Source: Rhizaria sp. SCN 62-66 (taxonomy: Eukaryota; Rhizaria, unplaced). Taken from it: a stretch of 63,747 nucleotides of DNA. The notes under the pieces were generated by a model. It made no database searches and was not told the origin of the DNA. It worked only from the letters and a program-made list of their open reading frames with translations. Position numbers and translations under genes: made by a program. Shown here piece by piece: positions 21,804 through 33,830 of the stretch (position 1 is its first letter; each line of letters begins with the position of its first letter). The stretch spans positions 1 through 63,747 of the forward strand of contig MEDY01000142.1 in NCBI GenBank assembly GCA_001724265.1, written 5' to 3'.

Positions 21804-23677
21804 GGGCTCCGTCGCGCCGGGCCCCGTCGCCGCGGCGCTGGGCCTTACGCGCGCCGACGCGCTGACGCGGCTGACCCGCGCGGGCGACTTCGTGACGCAG
21901 CTGCTCTCTTCGGCCGCGGACATCGTGCCCCCCGCCACCGACGCCGCGGGCTGCGGCGCCTACCTGGCCTTCGTCAAGGCCGCCTTCGCGTCGCTCTCGC
22001 AGCTCGACGCGCCGCGTGCGGTCGCGCTTGCGCCGCAGTACGTGGCCTCGCTGTCCGAGCTCATGGGCGCCGTGGCGGCCGACAAGACGCTCGCCGAGGC
22101 CGCCGCGGCCGCCGCGCGCGTCGTCGTCAAGGCGGGCGCGCACCCCGCCGCCGCCGTCGCGCCCGCCGTTGCGCAGCTCGCGCGCGCCTCGGCGCTCCAG
22201 GCGCAGGCGCAGCAACAGGGCCCCGGCAAGCGGAGCAAGGAGGCGCTCGCCGCCGCGGCCGCCGCGACGCAGGCTGCGCTCGAGATGCCCTTCGCGAGGC
22301 TCATCGTGCAGGTGCAGTCGCTGCTCGGGCTCGAGACGCAGCGCGCGTGGCCCCACGTGCTCTCGGTCATCGAGACGCTCATCGCCGCCGCCGCCGCGCG
22401 CGGGGACACCGTGGGCACCGCCGCCATCGCCGCCGCAGTCGCCGAGGCCACCGGCGCGCCCGCGCCCGCGAGCGCCGAGGTGCCGCTGACGCCCGCCGCG
22501 GCGCCCTTCTTCGAGTCGCTGCTTCAGACGGTTGACGGCATCGTGCGCGCGGCCCACGCGGCCTCGGGTTCGGGCTCGGCCGCCTCGCGCGCGCTGGCCG
22601 CCGCGGCGGAGCGCTGCGTGGGCACGGCCGTCAAGGCGCTGGGCCCCGAGTTCGTGCTGCAGACGCTGCCGCTGGACCTGCCGGTGACGGCGGCCGAGGA
22701 CGCACGGCCCATGTCGCAGCGCCTCGAGGCCGCGCGCGCGTGGCTGCTGCCGCTGCTCGCCGCCAACGTCCGCGGCGCCGCGCTGGCGACCTTCCTCGCA
22801 CAGCTGCTGCCGCTTGCCGACGATATGCTCTCGCTGGCGGCGCAGGCGCTGTCGGCGACGCCGCCGCGCGCCGTCGAGGCCAAGGCGCTCTTCTCGATCG
22901 CTGAGCAGTTGTGGGAGACGCTCCCGGCCTTCGCGCACCTGCCCGTGGACCTGGCGGCCTCGGTCAAGGCGCTGTCACGCCGCGCCGCTGCCGCGCTGAC
23001 CTCGCAAGAGCTGTCGTTCACGCACGCCGTGGTGTGCCGCGCGCTCCGCACGCTCATCGTTGACAACATGGCCGTTTCGCGCGCCGACGCCATCCGCGCG
23101 CGCGCCGCCGCCGCCGGGAAGGTGGTCCGCGCGCCCGGCGACGAGGAGGCCGCGTTCGACTCGGACAACGAGGGCGACGACGGCGACGATGCCGCCGACA
23201 CCGACTCCCAGAGCGCCGCCGCGGCCGCGCGCCGCGCCAAGAGCAAGGCCGCCAGGCGCGCGCGCGCTGACCGCGGCGAAGACCACGACGATGACGACGA
23301 CGACGACGACGATGACGACGACGAGAACGTGATGGGCGACGCCACGGCCTCGTTCATCGCGTCCGCCGGCTCCACGGCGGCGGCGCTGGCGGCGTTCCAG
23401 CCCGTCTCGCAGGCCGCGGCCGAGGCCAACCTGGCGCTGCTGGGCGGGCTGGCCAAGAACTTCCTTCCGCTGCTCTTCAACGTGGCCTCTGCGGCCGACG
23501 ACGCGGAGCGCGTGGTGGTGCTCAACGCCGTGGCCGCCTTCGCTGTGGCCGCGCCCGAGGAGCTCCGCGCGGGGCTCTTCGTGCAGGTCATGGGCAAGTA
23601 CGTTGAGGCCACGTCGGCGTCCACCGAGGCACACGCCGAGGCGCTCGAGGACGAGGAGGGCAGCGGCGACGACGGCG

Positions 23678-23717
<40 letters not shown>

Positions 23718-25962
23718 TGACGATGAGGACCACCGCGAGGACGGCAAGTCCCGTCGCAGCGGCGGCGGCGGCGGGGTCGGCAAGGGCACGAAGCGCATGC
23801 CGCACTGGAAGCGCGACAGCGAGGCGCGCAAGGCCAAGCGCGCGGCGCGGGCGCGGCGGCACTCGGCTGAGCAGCTCACCACGCTTTCGGCCATGGCGCG
23901 CGCGCTCGCCGACATTATCACGGCGCTTATCCCCTCACTCGACTCTGACTGCCTGCTGCTGCTGCTGCGCGCCGTCGCGCCGCATCTCTCCTCGGCCGAC
24001 GCCAAGCTGCAGCGCAAGTCGTACCAGATCGTCGCGCACGTCATCGCCGCCGTGCAGCAGGCGCCCCTCGCGGCCGCGCAGCTCTCGGCCGACGCGGCCG
24101 CGCAAGGTGACAAATCCTTCGCGGCATTCTCGGCGCAGCGCAAGGCGGGCGCCGCGGCCCCCGCGCAGCTGAGCCCGCGCGAGGCGCGCACGCGCTTTGT
24201 GGCGCTGGCGTGGCAGCAGTGCATCAACGGCGTCATGACGGCCGCGGCCAACGTGCAGCCGCCCGCGGTGCGCGCGCGCCTCATCTCGGCGCGGCGCGTC
24301 TTCACCGCGATCCCGGATCTGCTGTCGCACCCGCAGGTGGGCGAGACGCTGCCCGTGCTGCTGGGCGAGGCCATCATCGCCTCGCGCGAGAGCAACACCA
24401 AGACGCGCGAGGCCGCCTTCGAGTTCGTCATGGGCGTCGCGCGTGTCATCATCGCCACCGAGGACTCGGCCGCCGCCGCCGCCGCCGCCGCGCCCGTTGA
24501 CATGGACGACGAGAGCAGCGCCGCCGCCGCCGCGCCGCAGCGCTCGCTGCTGACCGAGTTCATGTACATGATCCTCGCCGGCCTGGCGGCGTCGACGCCG
24601 CTGATGAAGTCGGCGACGGTGACGATGCTCGCGCGCCTGCTGTTCGAGTTCCGCGCCGTCTCGCACGAGCAGCACAACCGCGCTCAGACGGCGGGCGTGC
24701 CGCTGTCCCACACCTCGGGCTTCGCGTCGCCGGCCGTGCAGGCGCAGCTGCAGCCGCTCATCTCGGAGATCATGTCGACCGTGCTGGTGCTGCTCGCGTC
24801 GCGCTCCCGCGAGATCCTTAAGGCCGTGCTCGCCTTCGTGCGCGTGGCCGCCATGACGCTGGGCGCCGAGCACATGCAGCCGCAGCTGGCGGAGCTGCTG
24901 ACGCGCATCGCGCAGTGGGCGCCCGACGTCAAGTCGCGCTACAAGGGCAAGGTCCGCGTTATCTACTCGACGCTCATCAAGAAGTTGGGCATCGACGCCG
25001 TGCGCACGGCGACGCCCACCTCGGAGGCGCGCCTCATCGAGTACCTGCGCAAGGAGATGGACCGGCAGGCGCGCCGCAAGCTCGAAGCGGCGAAGCAGCG
25101 CCGCGCTGACAGCAAGGCGAGCAAGCGCGGCGCGGGCGCGGGCGACGACGACGAGGCCGACGACGACACGGGCAAGCTCGGCGCGGGCATGTCCTTCGAG
25201 GACTTCCTCGCCGGCGACGGCGGTGACGGCGACAGCGACGACGAGGACGGCGCGGGCTCATCCCGCGGGCTCTCTGCCGCGGCCGCGCTGGAGCGCAAGA
25301 TCGGCGCGGGCGGCAAGAAGGGCCCCGCGCGCAAGGGCACGCGCGCTGCCGACGACGCCGAGGACGGCATCTGGATCAGCGACGGCGCCGACCTGCTCGG
25401 CTCCGACGTCTACAAGCACGTCTCAAGCAAGCAGGCTGCGCGCCAGGGCGCCGCCGGTGCCGGCGCCGCGGGCGCTGCCGGCGCCGCGTCGGCCGAGGGC
25501 GCCGCAGGCTTCGCGGCCTTCAACAAGGAGGGCAAGTTCGACTACGCGGCCTACAAGAGCGAGCAGGACCGCGCTGCCAAGGCGCGCGCCGACGCCGCGC
25601 TGGCGGCGAAGCTGGCGGCGATGCCCAAGGCCGTCAAGCGCAACCACAAGGAGCTGGTCGAGGCGCGCAAGGTGCGCGACGAGGCCGCCTTCAAGGCCGC
25701 CAAGCCCACGGGCATCGGCAAGGAGTTCGCCTCGGCCAAGTCCGGTGGCGACGGCCGCAAGCGCGGGCAGAAGTACGACCCGTTCGCGTACGTGGCGCTG
25801 GACCCGCGCATGATGAACAAGCGCGCGAGCCAGCAGACGCAGGCCGCGCTCTTCAAGGACAGCTTCGACAAGTCGACCAAGAAGGCCGGCCAGAGCCTGC
25901 CCCGCGGCCAGCGCCTCAAGCGCAAGCGCGTCATGCTCGAGGGCGCCGCGCTCCGCAAGTAA
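20839..25962 (+). CDS. RRP12: RRP12-like ribosome biogenesis factor
   Basis: Single exon, 1707 residues, ending in TAA. I chose the ATG at 20839 (context CACCATGG). An in-frame ATG at 20788 would add 17 residues not seen in the family. The protein is a long stack of HEAT-like helices including the NUC173 region, with the RRP12-like segment near T-L-I-K-K-L-G-I-D-A-V and a basic C-terminus containing K-Y-D-P-F-A-Y-V-A-L-D-P. In yeast RRP12 binds pre-ribosomes and Ran and supports export of both subunits. Two acidic insertions (Asp runs at about 23285-23330 and 23655-23730) and poly-Ala runs make it longer than yeast's roughly 1230 residues. It shares a divergent upstream region with MCM6. Confidence 0.88.
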
Positions 25963-26588
25963 GCGCGCGCGGGCTGTGCAGCGCGCTGTGCAACGGCGGT
26001 GAGCAGTTGCGTCATATGATGTCGGCAGCGGCAGTCGCGGCATGACGTGATTAGCTGAGCATGGTGGGTGTGTTTTTGTTGTTGTTGAGACCCACAAGAG
26101 AACTTGTTAGTATTAAGACAAGATAACACTCGGTATTAGAAGTATATATGAACGAGTGTTGTTTACATATATTATCTGCAAAATCGATCCACTATAGGCA
26201 TAGTAAAAGAAACAAAACACCATTGTGGTATTAATTGAAAGAGATTGAGGGATGACGATGATATCAGTATTACAATGCTAAAACAATAAACAAACAATTC
26301 ATCACACATAAGTCAGGTTTGATTTTGTATATAAAATTGAAAGTCATTTGTTCGTGATGTATTAATAAGCTTTAGGATAATATCGGTCGGTGCAGCGTGT
26401 GACCACCGTGGCCTTCACAGTCTCGCCCCCGGTGCCCACGGTCGAATTGTCACTTTCGCGCGCATCTCATAGGCTTACGTGCAGTAGCATCACAAAAGCA
26501 GGTGCAAATCACAACAGCAGCGGCCGCACGCGACAACACATGTCAAAGAGTGATCAGAGCAGCAACAAGGAAAGAATTCAACCAGTGC
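25963..26588. other. Convergent 3' spacer, RRP12 / SLC35B4
   Basis: Mostly AT-rich. It contains TCGGTCGG (26383-26390), the reverse complement of the motif seen in other spacers. No gene supported. Confidence 0.45.
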
Positions 26589-28734
26589 TCACTCGCCCTT
26601 GCTCTTCGTCACACTCCTGCCCTGCGACTGCTGCACCTGCTGGCCCTTGCGCTGCCGTAGCTCGCCCTGTTGCCCCGCGCCGGCGCCCGCAGCCTCAGCC
26701 TAAGCCGCAGCCACACTGACACTTGCCTTGCTCAGGGCCTTGTCTGCAGCCACGGCAGGAGATGCGCTCGCATTCGCGTCTGCGGCCGCGGCCGGCTTCG
26801 GCTTGGCGGCGCCCGGCAGCATAAAAACTGCCGCGCCGACAAAGACGCAGCAGGCGCCGGCCCAGTGCGCCGCCGTGAAGGGGCTGTCAAACACCAGCAC
26901 CGAGATGACCACCGACACAAACTTGCGCACCGTGATGGCCATCGTCGTCGCCGTCGCTGAGGACGCCGCGGTGAGCTGGTACACGCCCGACACGCAGAGA
27001 AACTGCGAGGACACGTTGAGGAGCAGCGCCAGCAGCGGCGACGCGCTCACGGTCACTGCCGCAGCGCCGCCGCCGCCGCCGCCCGCGGCCGCTACGGCAG
27101 GCGCGACGGTGACGGCGAGGGGCATGACCGCCTGAACCGTCGCTGCGGCGGCGGCGACAGGCGAGGCCCACAGCGTAGTGAGCCACGGGAGCGACGCCGA
27201 CGCAGCGGCGGCCGCGCCCGCAAGGGCGGCCAGGGGGCCGGCGGCGGCGGCGGACGCGGCCAGCGCAGCGGCGCAGGAGCCCTCCATGACGGTGGCCAGC
27301 GCACCGGTGTTGGCGCTCGCGGCGGCCGCAGCGGTCGCCACAGTCGCAGGGACTGCGGTAGCATAGCCGAGAGTGGAGAGCAGCGCGCCGCACGCGGTGG
27401 CGGCCCCCGCGGCCGTGGCTGTCGGCACAGCGACCGTGAGCGCCAGCGGGGCCAGCGGCGCCACGGCACCGGCCACCGCGCTGCCCACAGTCTCTGCAGC
27501 CGCACTGGCCACGCCCACGGTCGCGGTGCCCTCGGCTGCGGCCACGGCAGCGGCGGCAAAGTGCGCGTGCGCGTCGAGCCAGAGCGCGGCGTGGCGCGCG
27601 ATGGGCGCGGCAAAGAGCAGGAAGGCGGGCAGGTAGACGAGGTGCGAGTAGAGCAGCGATTCCGCGGAGGGCGGGCGGTGGCGGCGGGTGAAGTGCTGCT
27701 GCAGGTGGCCCAGGAAGGCCGACAGCAGCAGCGACACCACCAGCAGCGCGATGCCGACCGTGTACGCGTGACTGTTGCTGCTGGCGGCGGCGGCGTCGCT
27801 GGCACTGACGGCCGCTGTGGCGGTGGCACTGACTGTGGCATTGACGGCGCTGGCAACAGCGTCGGCGACCGCAGCCGCCGTGGGGGCGCCGACGCAGCCG
27901 GGGCACGATGGCAGCGGCACGCCCCCCGCCGCGGCCACAGCGGCAGCGGCGGCGGCGGCGCCCACACTGGCGGCGCGGGAGGCTGCGGTGTGCGCTGCGT
28001 CTGCGAGAGTGACAACGACGACGCCGACGGCGACGGCGACGCAGGCGAGCGACTGCGCCAGACTGTAGCGCTCGGTGAAGAAAAGGTAGCCCAGCAGCAG
28101 CGAGGCGGGGAGCGAGGATGAGCGGAACACAGTCTGCAGCGGCACCGAGATGCGGTAGTCAAAGACGACGTTGTTGATGATGGACTGGACGCCGAAGACG
28201 AGCGACAGCAGCGCATAGACGCCTAGCGGCATGCGGCGCGCGGGCAGCGACGGCAAGCCCAGGCGCGACCACAGCGACGGGGGCTGGAGCGGCGATGCAG
28301 TGACAGCAACGGCAGATGATGACTGCTGAGACCGTGCTTGCGACTGCGACTGCTGCGACTGAGATTGAGGCCAGATGAGCTGACCGAGGGCGGAGACAAT
28401 GATTACGGCAACAAACTGGAGCGCAGTCAACATGTGGCCGCAGCCAGGATCACGGCTGCACGCGGTAGAAGTGAGATAGAGAACGACATAGCGGGACATA
28501 GGAGAGTGAGCGATGATGATGATGATGGCAGAGGGGAGCGATATGCAAGACTCTGGATAGGGAGATACATACAGGCGTCACAGGAGATTAAACGTACCTG
28601 GTAATCATTTCAAGTGTCAAGACGTTAAGGCAGCATCCAACCATAATCTTGGTCACTGCAATGACGGCAGCAACGGTGTTTGTTGTGGTCGCCGGAGCTG
28701 CTGATGCAGCAGCCTTGGGTGCGGCGGACGACAT
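26589..28734 (-). CDS. SLC35B4/YEA4-type nucleotide-sugar transporter, with in-frame TAG
   Basis: Two exons, 28734-28598 and 28455-26589, joined by a 142-base intron (GTACGT...GCAG). 667 residues, ending in TGA. It matches the UDP-GlcNAc/UDP-xylose transporter SLC35B4: M-V-G-C-C-L-N-V-L-T-L-E at the start, then D-P-G-C-G-H-M-L-T-A-L-Q-F, S-I-I-N-N-V-V-F-D-Y, P-L-Q-T-V-F-R-S, and near the end T-V-R-K-F-V-S-V-V-I-S-V-L-V-F with S-P-F-T-A-A-H-W-A-G. About ten membrane helices are expected in Golgi or ER. A central Ala-rich insertion of over 200 residues is unusual. Codon 631 is TAG (26702-26700); the frame stays coding-like for 36 more codons and ends in a Lys-rich tail. Under the standard code it would simply end after V-S-V-A-A-A. 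Confidence 0.85.
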
Positions 28735-29069
28735 TGTCTTAAAACAGCGCAAAAACGACTAAGATGCTTTTCTATGCAAATATAATTTAGTGAAAATAGT
28801 TAGTTTAGGATAGTGTGTTTGGTGAGTAAACAATATGCGTATCAACGGACGATACACCTCTAGACAGCAACATTTCGAAGCTCGTCGCCTTAAGATAGCT
28901 CGCGAATCCATCTCCACCACACTTTCACCCCACATGCATTACTTAATCATTCACTCGCTATACGACTCTCTGGCAACACATACGCATTGTTTGGCACTAC
29001 CGGACACTGTTCTATGACTCACGTGGTCCAATCTACACTTCTCTGTGCTTCGCTTCGTGCTGAACCAGC
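28735..29069. other. Divergent promoter region, SLC35B4 / acylphosphatase
   Basis: About 335 AT-rich bases between two opposed starts. No motif I can name. Confidence 0.5.
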
Positions 29070-29778
29070 ATGGCCACAACCGCCCCCGTGTCGTCCTCGC
29101 TCAAGTTCCTCCGCTTCGAGGTTTTCGGCAAGGTCCAGCGTACGTATACACAATTTATCAGCTAGATTACACAGTTTTTATTGGCACAGTTGCGTTTCAT
29201 CTACATATACATGAGTTTTGAACGGGTTGACTTCACTCCGAGCTTCCGTCTGTTTCCGTGATTGCCTCCACTCTCCACACTACCATTGGACATCTCAACT
29301 TTTGCGACGCAGGCGTTTTCTTCCGCAAGCACACGAAGGAGGCGGCGGACGCGCTGGGGCTTGTGGGTTGGTGCCAGAACACTGCAAAGGGCACCGTCAT
29401 CGGCGAGGCTCAGGGCAGCGACGCCAACATCGCCAACTTGTACGTAACACCGCATGCACCGTAGTATAAGAAGTGTTAATCAAATTGAGCCTGCATTTTC
29501 ACAAAGTTTAGTTGTTTTTATATTAAGCTACATGTGAAAATCAACTTGAAGCACCTGTATTGCTGATGATAAATATCATTACATATCTCACCCCCCTTAC
29601 ATTTGTCCCTCCATTTCACTACCCTGGCACTGTTCGCGCGCGCAGCAAGGTGTGGCTGGCAACCAAGGGCAGCCCGCAGAGCAAGATCGACCGGCTTGAG
29701 GTGCGCGCTGAGGGCGACCTGGCCGCGCTGACTTTCGAGGCGTTCGACGTCGACCGCACGAAGGCGGACAGGTTCTAA
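29070..29778 (+). CDS. Acylphosphatase
   Basis: Three exons, 29070-29139, 29313-29439 and 29646-29778, giving 109 residues ending in TAA. Both introns are GTACGT...AG. The fold signature is complete: F-E-V-F-G-K-V-Q-x-V-F-F-R-K-H-T with the catalytic Arg, G-L-V-G-W-C-Q-N-T with the catalytic Asn, G-T-V-I-G-E-A-Q-G, and the terminal G-S-P-Q-S-K-I-D-R-L block. It hydrolyses acyl-phosphates in the cytosol. The usual Gly before V-F-F-R is Arg, because the first intron interrupts that codon. Confidence 0.93.
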
Positions 29779-30143
29779 GCGCGATATCCATGGTCGCTCT
29801 TTCATCAAAGGAGACGTTCAATGATTAAACGGGAGTTTTATGAATCAAACCAAATTACTACATAGAAAGCAACGATTTTTTACGAACATTTTCTATGTGT
29901 ATCACATTGTTTCATTGCGTTATACCAGTCTGCAATTGCATTCTGAGAGTTTACTTCAAGTTGCTTGAGTTTTGTGACCAGCAACAAATCCTCTAGAACT
30001 GCGATGTCGTCATCGGGCGGTTTTAAAATGATTCCATTTTGTCAATTTCTGTTGTAAAACAACCGATCTTTGCATAGCGACGCAACTTTTCTCCTTGACT
30101 TTAGGAGACGATTGTCGTATTGTCGACTGTCAATTCAGTCAAG
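29779..30143. other. Spacer, acylphosphatase to kinase
   Basis: AT-rich, both flanking genes on the plus strand. Nothing supported. Confidence 0.5.
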
Positions 30144-33100
30144 ATGAACGAGCTCCTTCTTGACATTGCTCCGCCTCCTCCGGCATTGATAACAGCTGCT
30201 GCTGCAACGATCCCTGCTCATCAACGCACGCTAACAACATCGCCCGCCTTAACGCCTACCCCGCGCCCTGCCTTTACTTCAGCATCGGCGTCTGCGTCAG
30301 CGTCAGCGTCTGCGTCCCGCGGCAGCCTGTCGCTGACAGTGCTGGTGGGCTCCGAGCCCTTCCCGCTGGCGCTGCCGCCAGGCGCCACGGTCGGCGCCGC
30401 TGCGCGCGCCGTGTGCGAGGAGTGGGAGCGCCGTTATCCCGAGTCCGCCATCGCGCTCAGCGCGCTTCACGTCCTTTCTGGGGCCGCGAGAGCAGCTGAC
30501 ACTGGCACTGGCGCTGGCACTGGCGCTGGCGCTATGGCTGTTGTGGGAGCTCATGGCACTGGAGCACTGGGGGCAAGGCATGGGCCAGGGCAGGGGCCAG
30601 GGGGATACCACGGGAGAGATAGGACGAAGGCCAGTCGTGCTACACCAGCAGTCACAACAACTGAGTTGCACCCAGACGATGTGCTCTATCACGTACGTTC
30701 GCCAATCTTACACGAGACTTGGTGTGATAGGCTCAACTTGAAGGAAACATATTTTTTCATGGATTTAATACTTTATTCTGCTCTTGCGTTGTTCAGTCGT
30801 TCATGTATTCTTTTTTTGTGTGAATTCCATGCACTCACGAACATCACGCGTAGGTCATCGCTGACGGCGCAGTGCTCAGAGCGACCTTGCACTCTCCATT
30901 CCACGCTCAGCAACAATAGCAGCAACAACAACAATATCAGCAACATCACCAAAGTCAGCACAGACCGCAGCTCCACGCCCCGTTGCCGGCGCAGCCGCCC
31001 GCCGCAGCGCCGTCGCAGTCTCCCGCCTTGTCGCAGCCGCCCGCACTGTCGCAGCCGCCGTGGCTGCGGCCGGGGGACGTGCTCCGCGGGCACCTGCTAC
31101 TCTCGTTGCTTGGCCGCGGCGCCTCGGGGGACGTCTTTGCCGCGCGCGACCTCACCTTGCACCGAGAGGTAGCGCTCAAAGTCCTCCGCCCGCCGCGCTG
31201 GCGCAAAGGCGTTGCTGTCGGTCATGCTGGAGCTGCTGCTGCTGGTGGTGGTGCGCAGGCTGCTGGTGCGCAGGCTGCTGGTGCGCAGGCTGCTGGTGCG
31301 CAGGCTGCTGGTGCGCAGGGTGCCCAGGCGCAAGCCGACTCGGGGGAGGATGAGGCGCGGCTCGTGCGGCGCTTCCTGCGCGAGGCGCGCGTAACCGCGC
31401 AGCTGTCGCCGTGCCCCTACATCGTCACCGTCCACGGCTTCGGCCGCGCGCGCTCCGGCGAGCTCTTCATGGCGCTCGAGCGCCTCCGCGGCCGCGCGCT
31501 CGACGAGTTGCTCGCAGAGCGCATTGACGCGGCGCGCCCCTTCGCGCCGCTGGAGCTGGTGTACCTCGCGCTGCCCGTGCTGAAAGGACTCGTACGTAGT
31601 TGCACTGCTCGATATTGTGATGTCAGGATATTGTGGTGTCTGGTTTTTGTGTTGAAAACTTTATCGTGTCTCATGTACTCATGCCATTGTTTTTCTTTTC
31701 TGCCGCGATTGATCCCGACCTCTCGCGTGCGCAGATGTGGGCGCACGGGTGCTCGCCGCCAGTCGTGCACCGCGACCTGAAGCCAGAGAACGTGTGGGTC
31801 AACGCCGTGGCAGACGACCGCGAGGGCCGCCTCATGCTGACCAAGATCATGGACTTCGGGATCGCGCTCACGCTGAGCCCGCCGCCGCAGGACCAGGACG
31901 AGCTGTTATTGCAGGGGCAGGCACAGGCGCCACAGCAACAGTCCCAGCAGCCACAGCAGCAGGTCAGCGATGGCTCTGGCTCTGGCTCTGGTTCTCGCAG
32001 TGGTAGTGGTAACAGCGGTCGTAATGGCAATGGCAGCGGCAGCGGCGGCGGCAGCGGTGGTGGCAGCGGCAGCGGCCCACGGTACCGACACCTGGTAGGT
32101 ACACGGGGTTACTGCGCGCCTGAGCAGGCATGGGCTCCGTATCTGCACGCAATGCAACAACAACAGCTATTGCAACAGCAACAACAACAGCAAGAACAGG
32201 CTGGGCGGTCTGTGTCTGTATCTGTGCCTGCGTCGGCGTCAGCCTCGGCACCCGTGGCCACCGTGGACGCACGCGCGGACCTGTGGAGCGTGGGCGCAGT
32301 GTTATTCCAGCTCGCAGCGCTGGCGGAGACGCTGCCGTTTGACTCGCTCGCGCTCGCCAGACAGCTCCACGAGTACAACAACTCGCAACGGAGCGCTGCG
32401 CCGGCCGGGTCTGGCATCGCGGGCTCCGGCGGCTCTGGGGTCGGCGCTGCCCGCCCTATCGGAACCGGGGGCGCGGCTGGCAGTGCGGGCGCTGGCGGCA
32501 CTGGGGGCGCGGCGAGGGGGGGTGGACTGCGGAGGCCGCAGGCGCCGTCCGTCGTGGACCACATGGCGGGACCGGTACGCACTTTGATATCTGAAGATAT
32601 GCGCAATTCTTATTTACTATAAGTTGAACTAAACATTTTTGGGGCATTTTTTTGACCAGAATGTTTGTTTTAGTTGTTGTGTTTTGTAATAGTGTAAGAA
32701 ACCTCTCCTCACTGTAACACCCTTTGCCTTGCCATTTCACAACCCATAGCTGCCCGCATCTCTGTGCAGTCTCATCGACTGCGCGCTTAGCGTTGACCGC
32801 GCGGGCCGCTTTCCCACCGCAGCCGCAATGGCGCACGCACTTGAGCGCATTGAAGCAGGTCCGTTTTGTCACACATGAGTAGTCACACAAACAGATGACG
32901 ATGATATGAAAAGTTTTAGTGAGATATGACTGAGCTGTATTGTAAGCTCTCAAACTTTAACAAGCAACGAGAAAACATAAAAAATATACGCGACACTCAC
33001 ATATGCGCTTGCTTATCATGTTTTGTGTTTCAACGCGTTTAGAGTTGCTATCAGATCCGGCGACTGCGGCCACGCGTCTTGACTTCGCTGCTATGGCACG

Positions 33101-33146
33101 GCCGCTACCGGAAGCAGATACGTTTTCGACTGAGGATAACAGCTGA
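30144..33146 (+). CDS. PknB-like Ser/Thr protein kinase with in-frame TAG in a poly-Gln run
   Basis: Five exons: 30144-30692, 30854-31591, 31735-32574, 32750-32858 and 33043-33146. 779 residues, ending in TGA. Kinase landmarks are G-R-G-A-S-G-D-V-F (P-loop), E-V-A-L-K-V-L (Lys), V-V-H-R-D-L-K-P-E-N, K-I-M-D-F-G, G-T-R-G-Y-C-A-P-E-Q and D-L-W-S-V-G-A-V-L. The phrasing around the P-loop and HRD resembles bacterial-type PknB kinases. The activation segment carries an insertion of about 75 residues rich in Gln, Gly and Ser. The N-terminus (about residues 60-95) might be a ubiquitin-like fold; this is a guess. Codon 205 (30917-30919) is TAG inside CAG CAA CAA TAG CAG CAA. The third donor is GTACGC and the fourth GTCCGT. 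Confidence 0.85.
31250..31324 (+). repeat. Tandem 15-base repeat in kinase exon 2
   Basis: Four identical copies of GGTGCGCAGGCTGCT plus a fifth degenerate copy. Each unit encodes Gly-Ala-Gln-Ala-Ala, in the loop after the catalytic Lys strand. Identical copies suggest recent expansion and length polymorphism. Confidence 0.9.
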
Positions 33147-33830
33147 GATAATGATAGATAGCTTCACCATTGCGCTTTTTTTGCCTTCTAGGTTCTTTCT
33201 GAAGTCGCCACCGTTGCTGTCACCATTACTGGACCTTGTGTAACACAGAGCGACTGAAACAAATATAGGAGTTTAAGTTAATGAACAAAGTGTTCGCAGA
33301 TTGAACACAACTTTCAATACATAAAATACACTATTTAGCGTTATGGTGCAGTTTTAGACACAAATATAACGCTTTTAAGTCAGGAGATTCAAATATGTGA
33401 TTTTATGCTCGTGACTACGTCGCCCAGCTCGACGTGACGAGCTTACTCTGGGATCCATTTTTTTCATGACCTATTCACCTTCGCCTGATTCGTCATTCAC
33501 ATTATTGAAGATATAACGAATTAATTTGCACATGTTCAATGTTTTAATCAATTTAGCACCCCAGAGTAATGTCAAGACTGCAGTATATTTGCATTTTCCG
33601 TGTGCTCACCACATCTCGTTCCATCTCTCCTTGCGCGACTTTTCCGCGGACATTGCAGCCTCGAGGCAGCATTTGCTTCGTTAAAATAGCTTACCTTTCT
33701 TAAATATCAGGAACAATTCCACTTTACGGGCGAGTGAGACTTTGATTCGCTGTATCCCCACTCCGCTGTGAGGCTTGTCCCTCTTCTGTCCCCCTCCTTG
33801 CTCGCAGTTCGTACTGCCATCCCCAACAAC
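33147..33830. other. Spacer, kinase to 7TM-TKL gene
   Basis: About 680 AT-rich bases with a short GC-rich patch at about 33415-33460. The pyrimidine-rich end near 33770-33808 is probably the 5' UTR of the next gene. No gene supported. Confidence 0.45.

Noticed and set aside
20827-24677. Two long antisense frames over RRP12 (about 700 codons each)
   Set aside because: Same composition effect; the sense strand matches RRP12 end to end.
30920-30920. Splice acceptor at the TAG in the kinase poly-Gln run
   Set aside because: Possible in principle, but the upstream segment reads as coding in the right phase and lacks a pyrimidine tract. Kept as a caveat.
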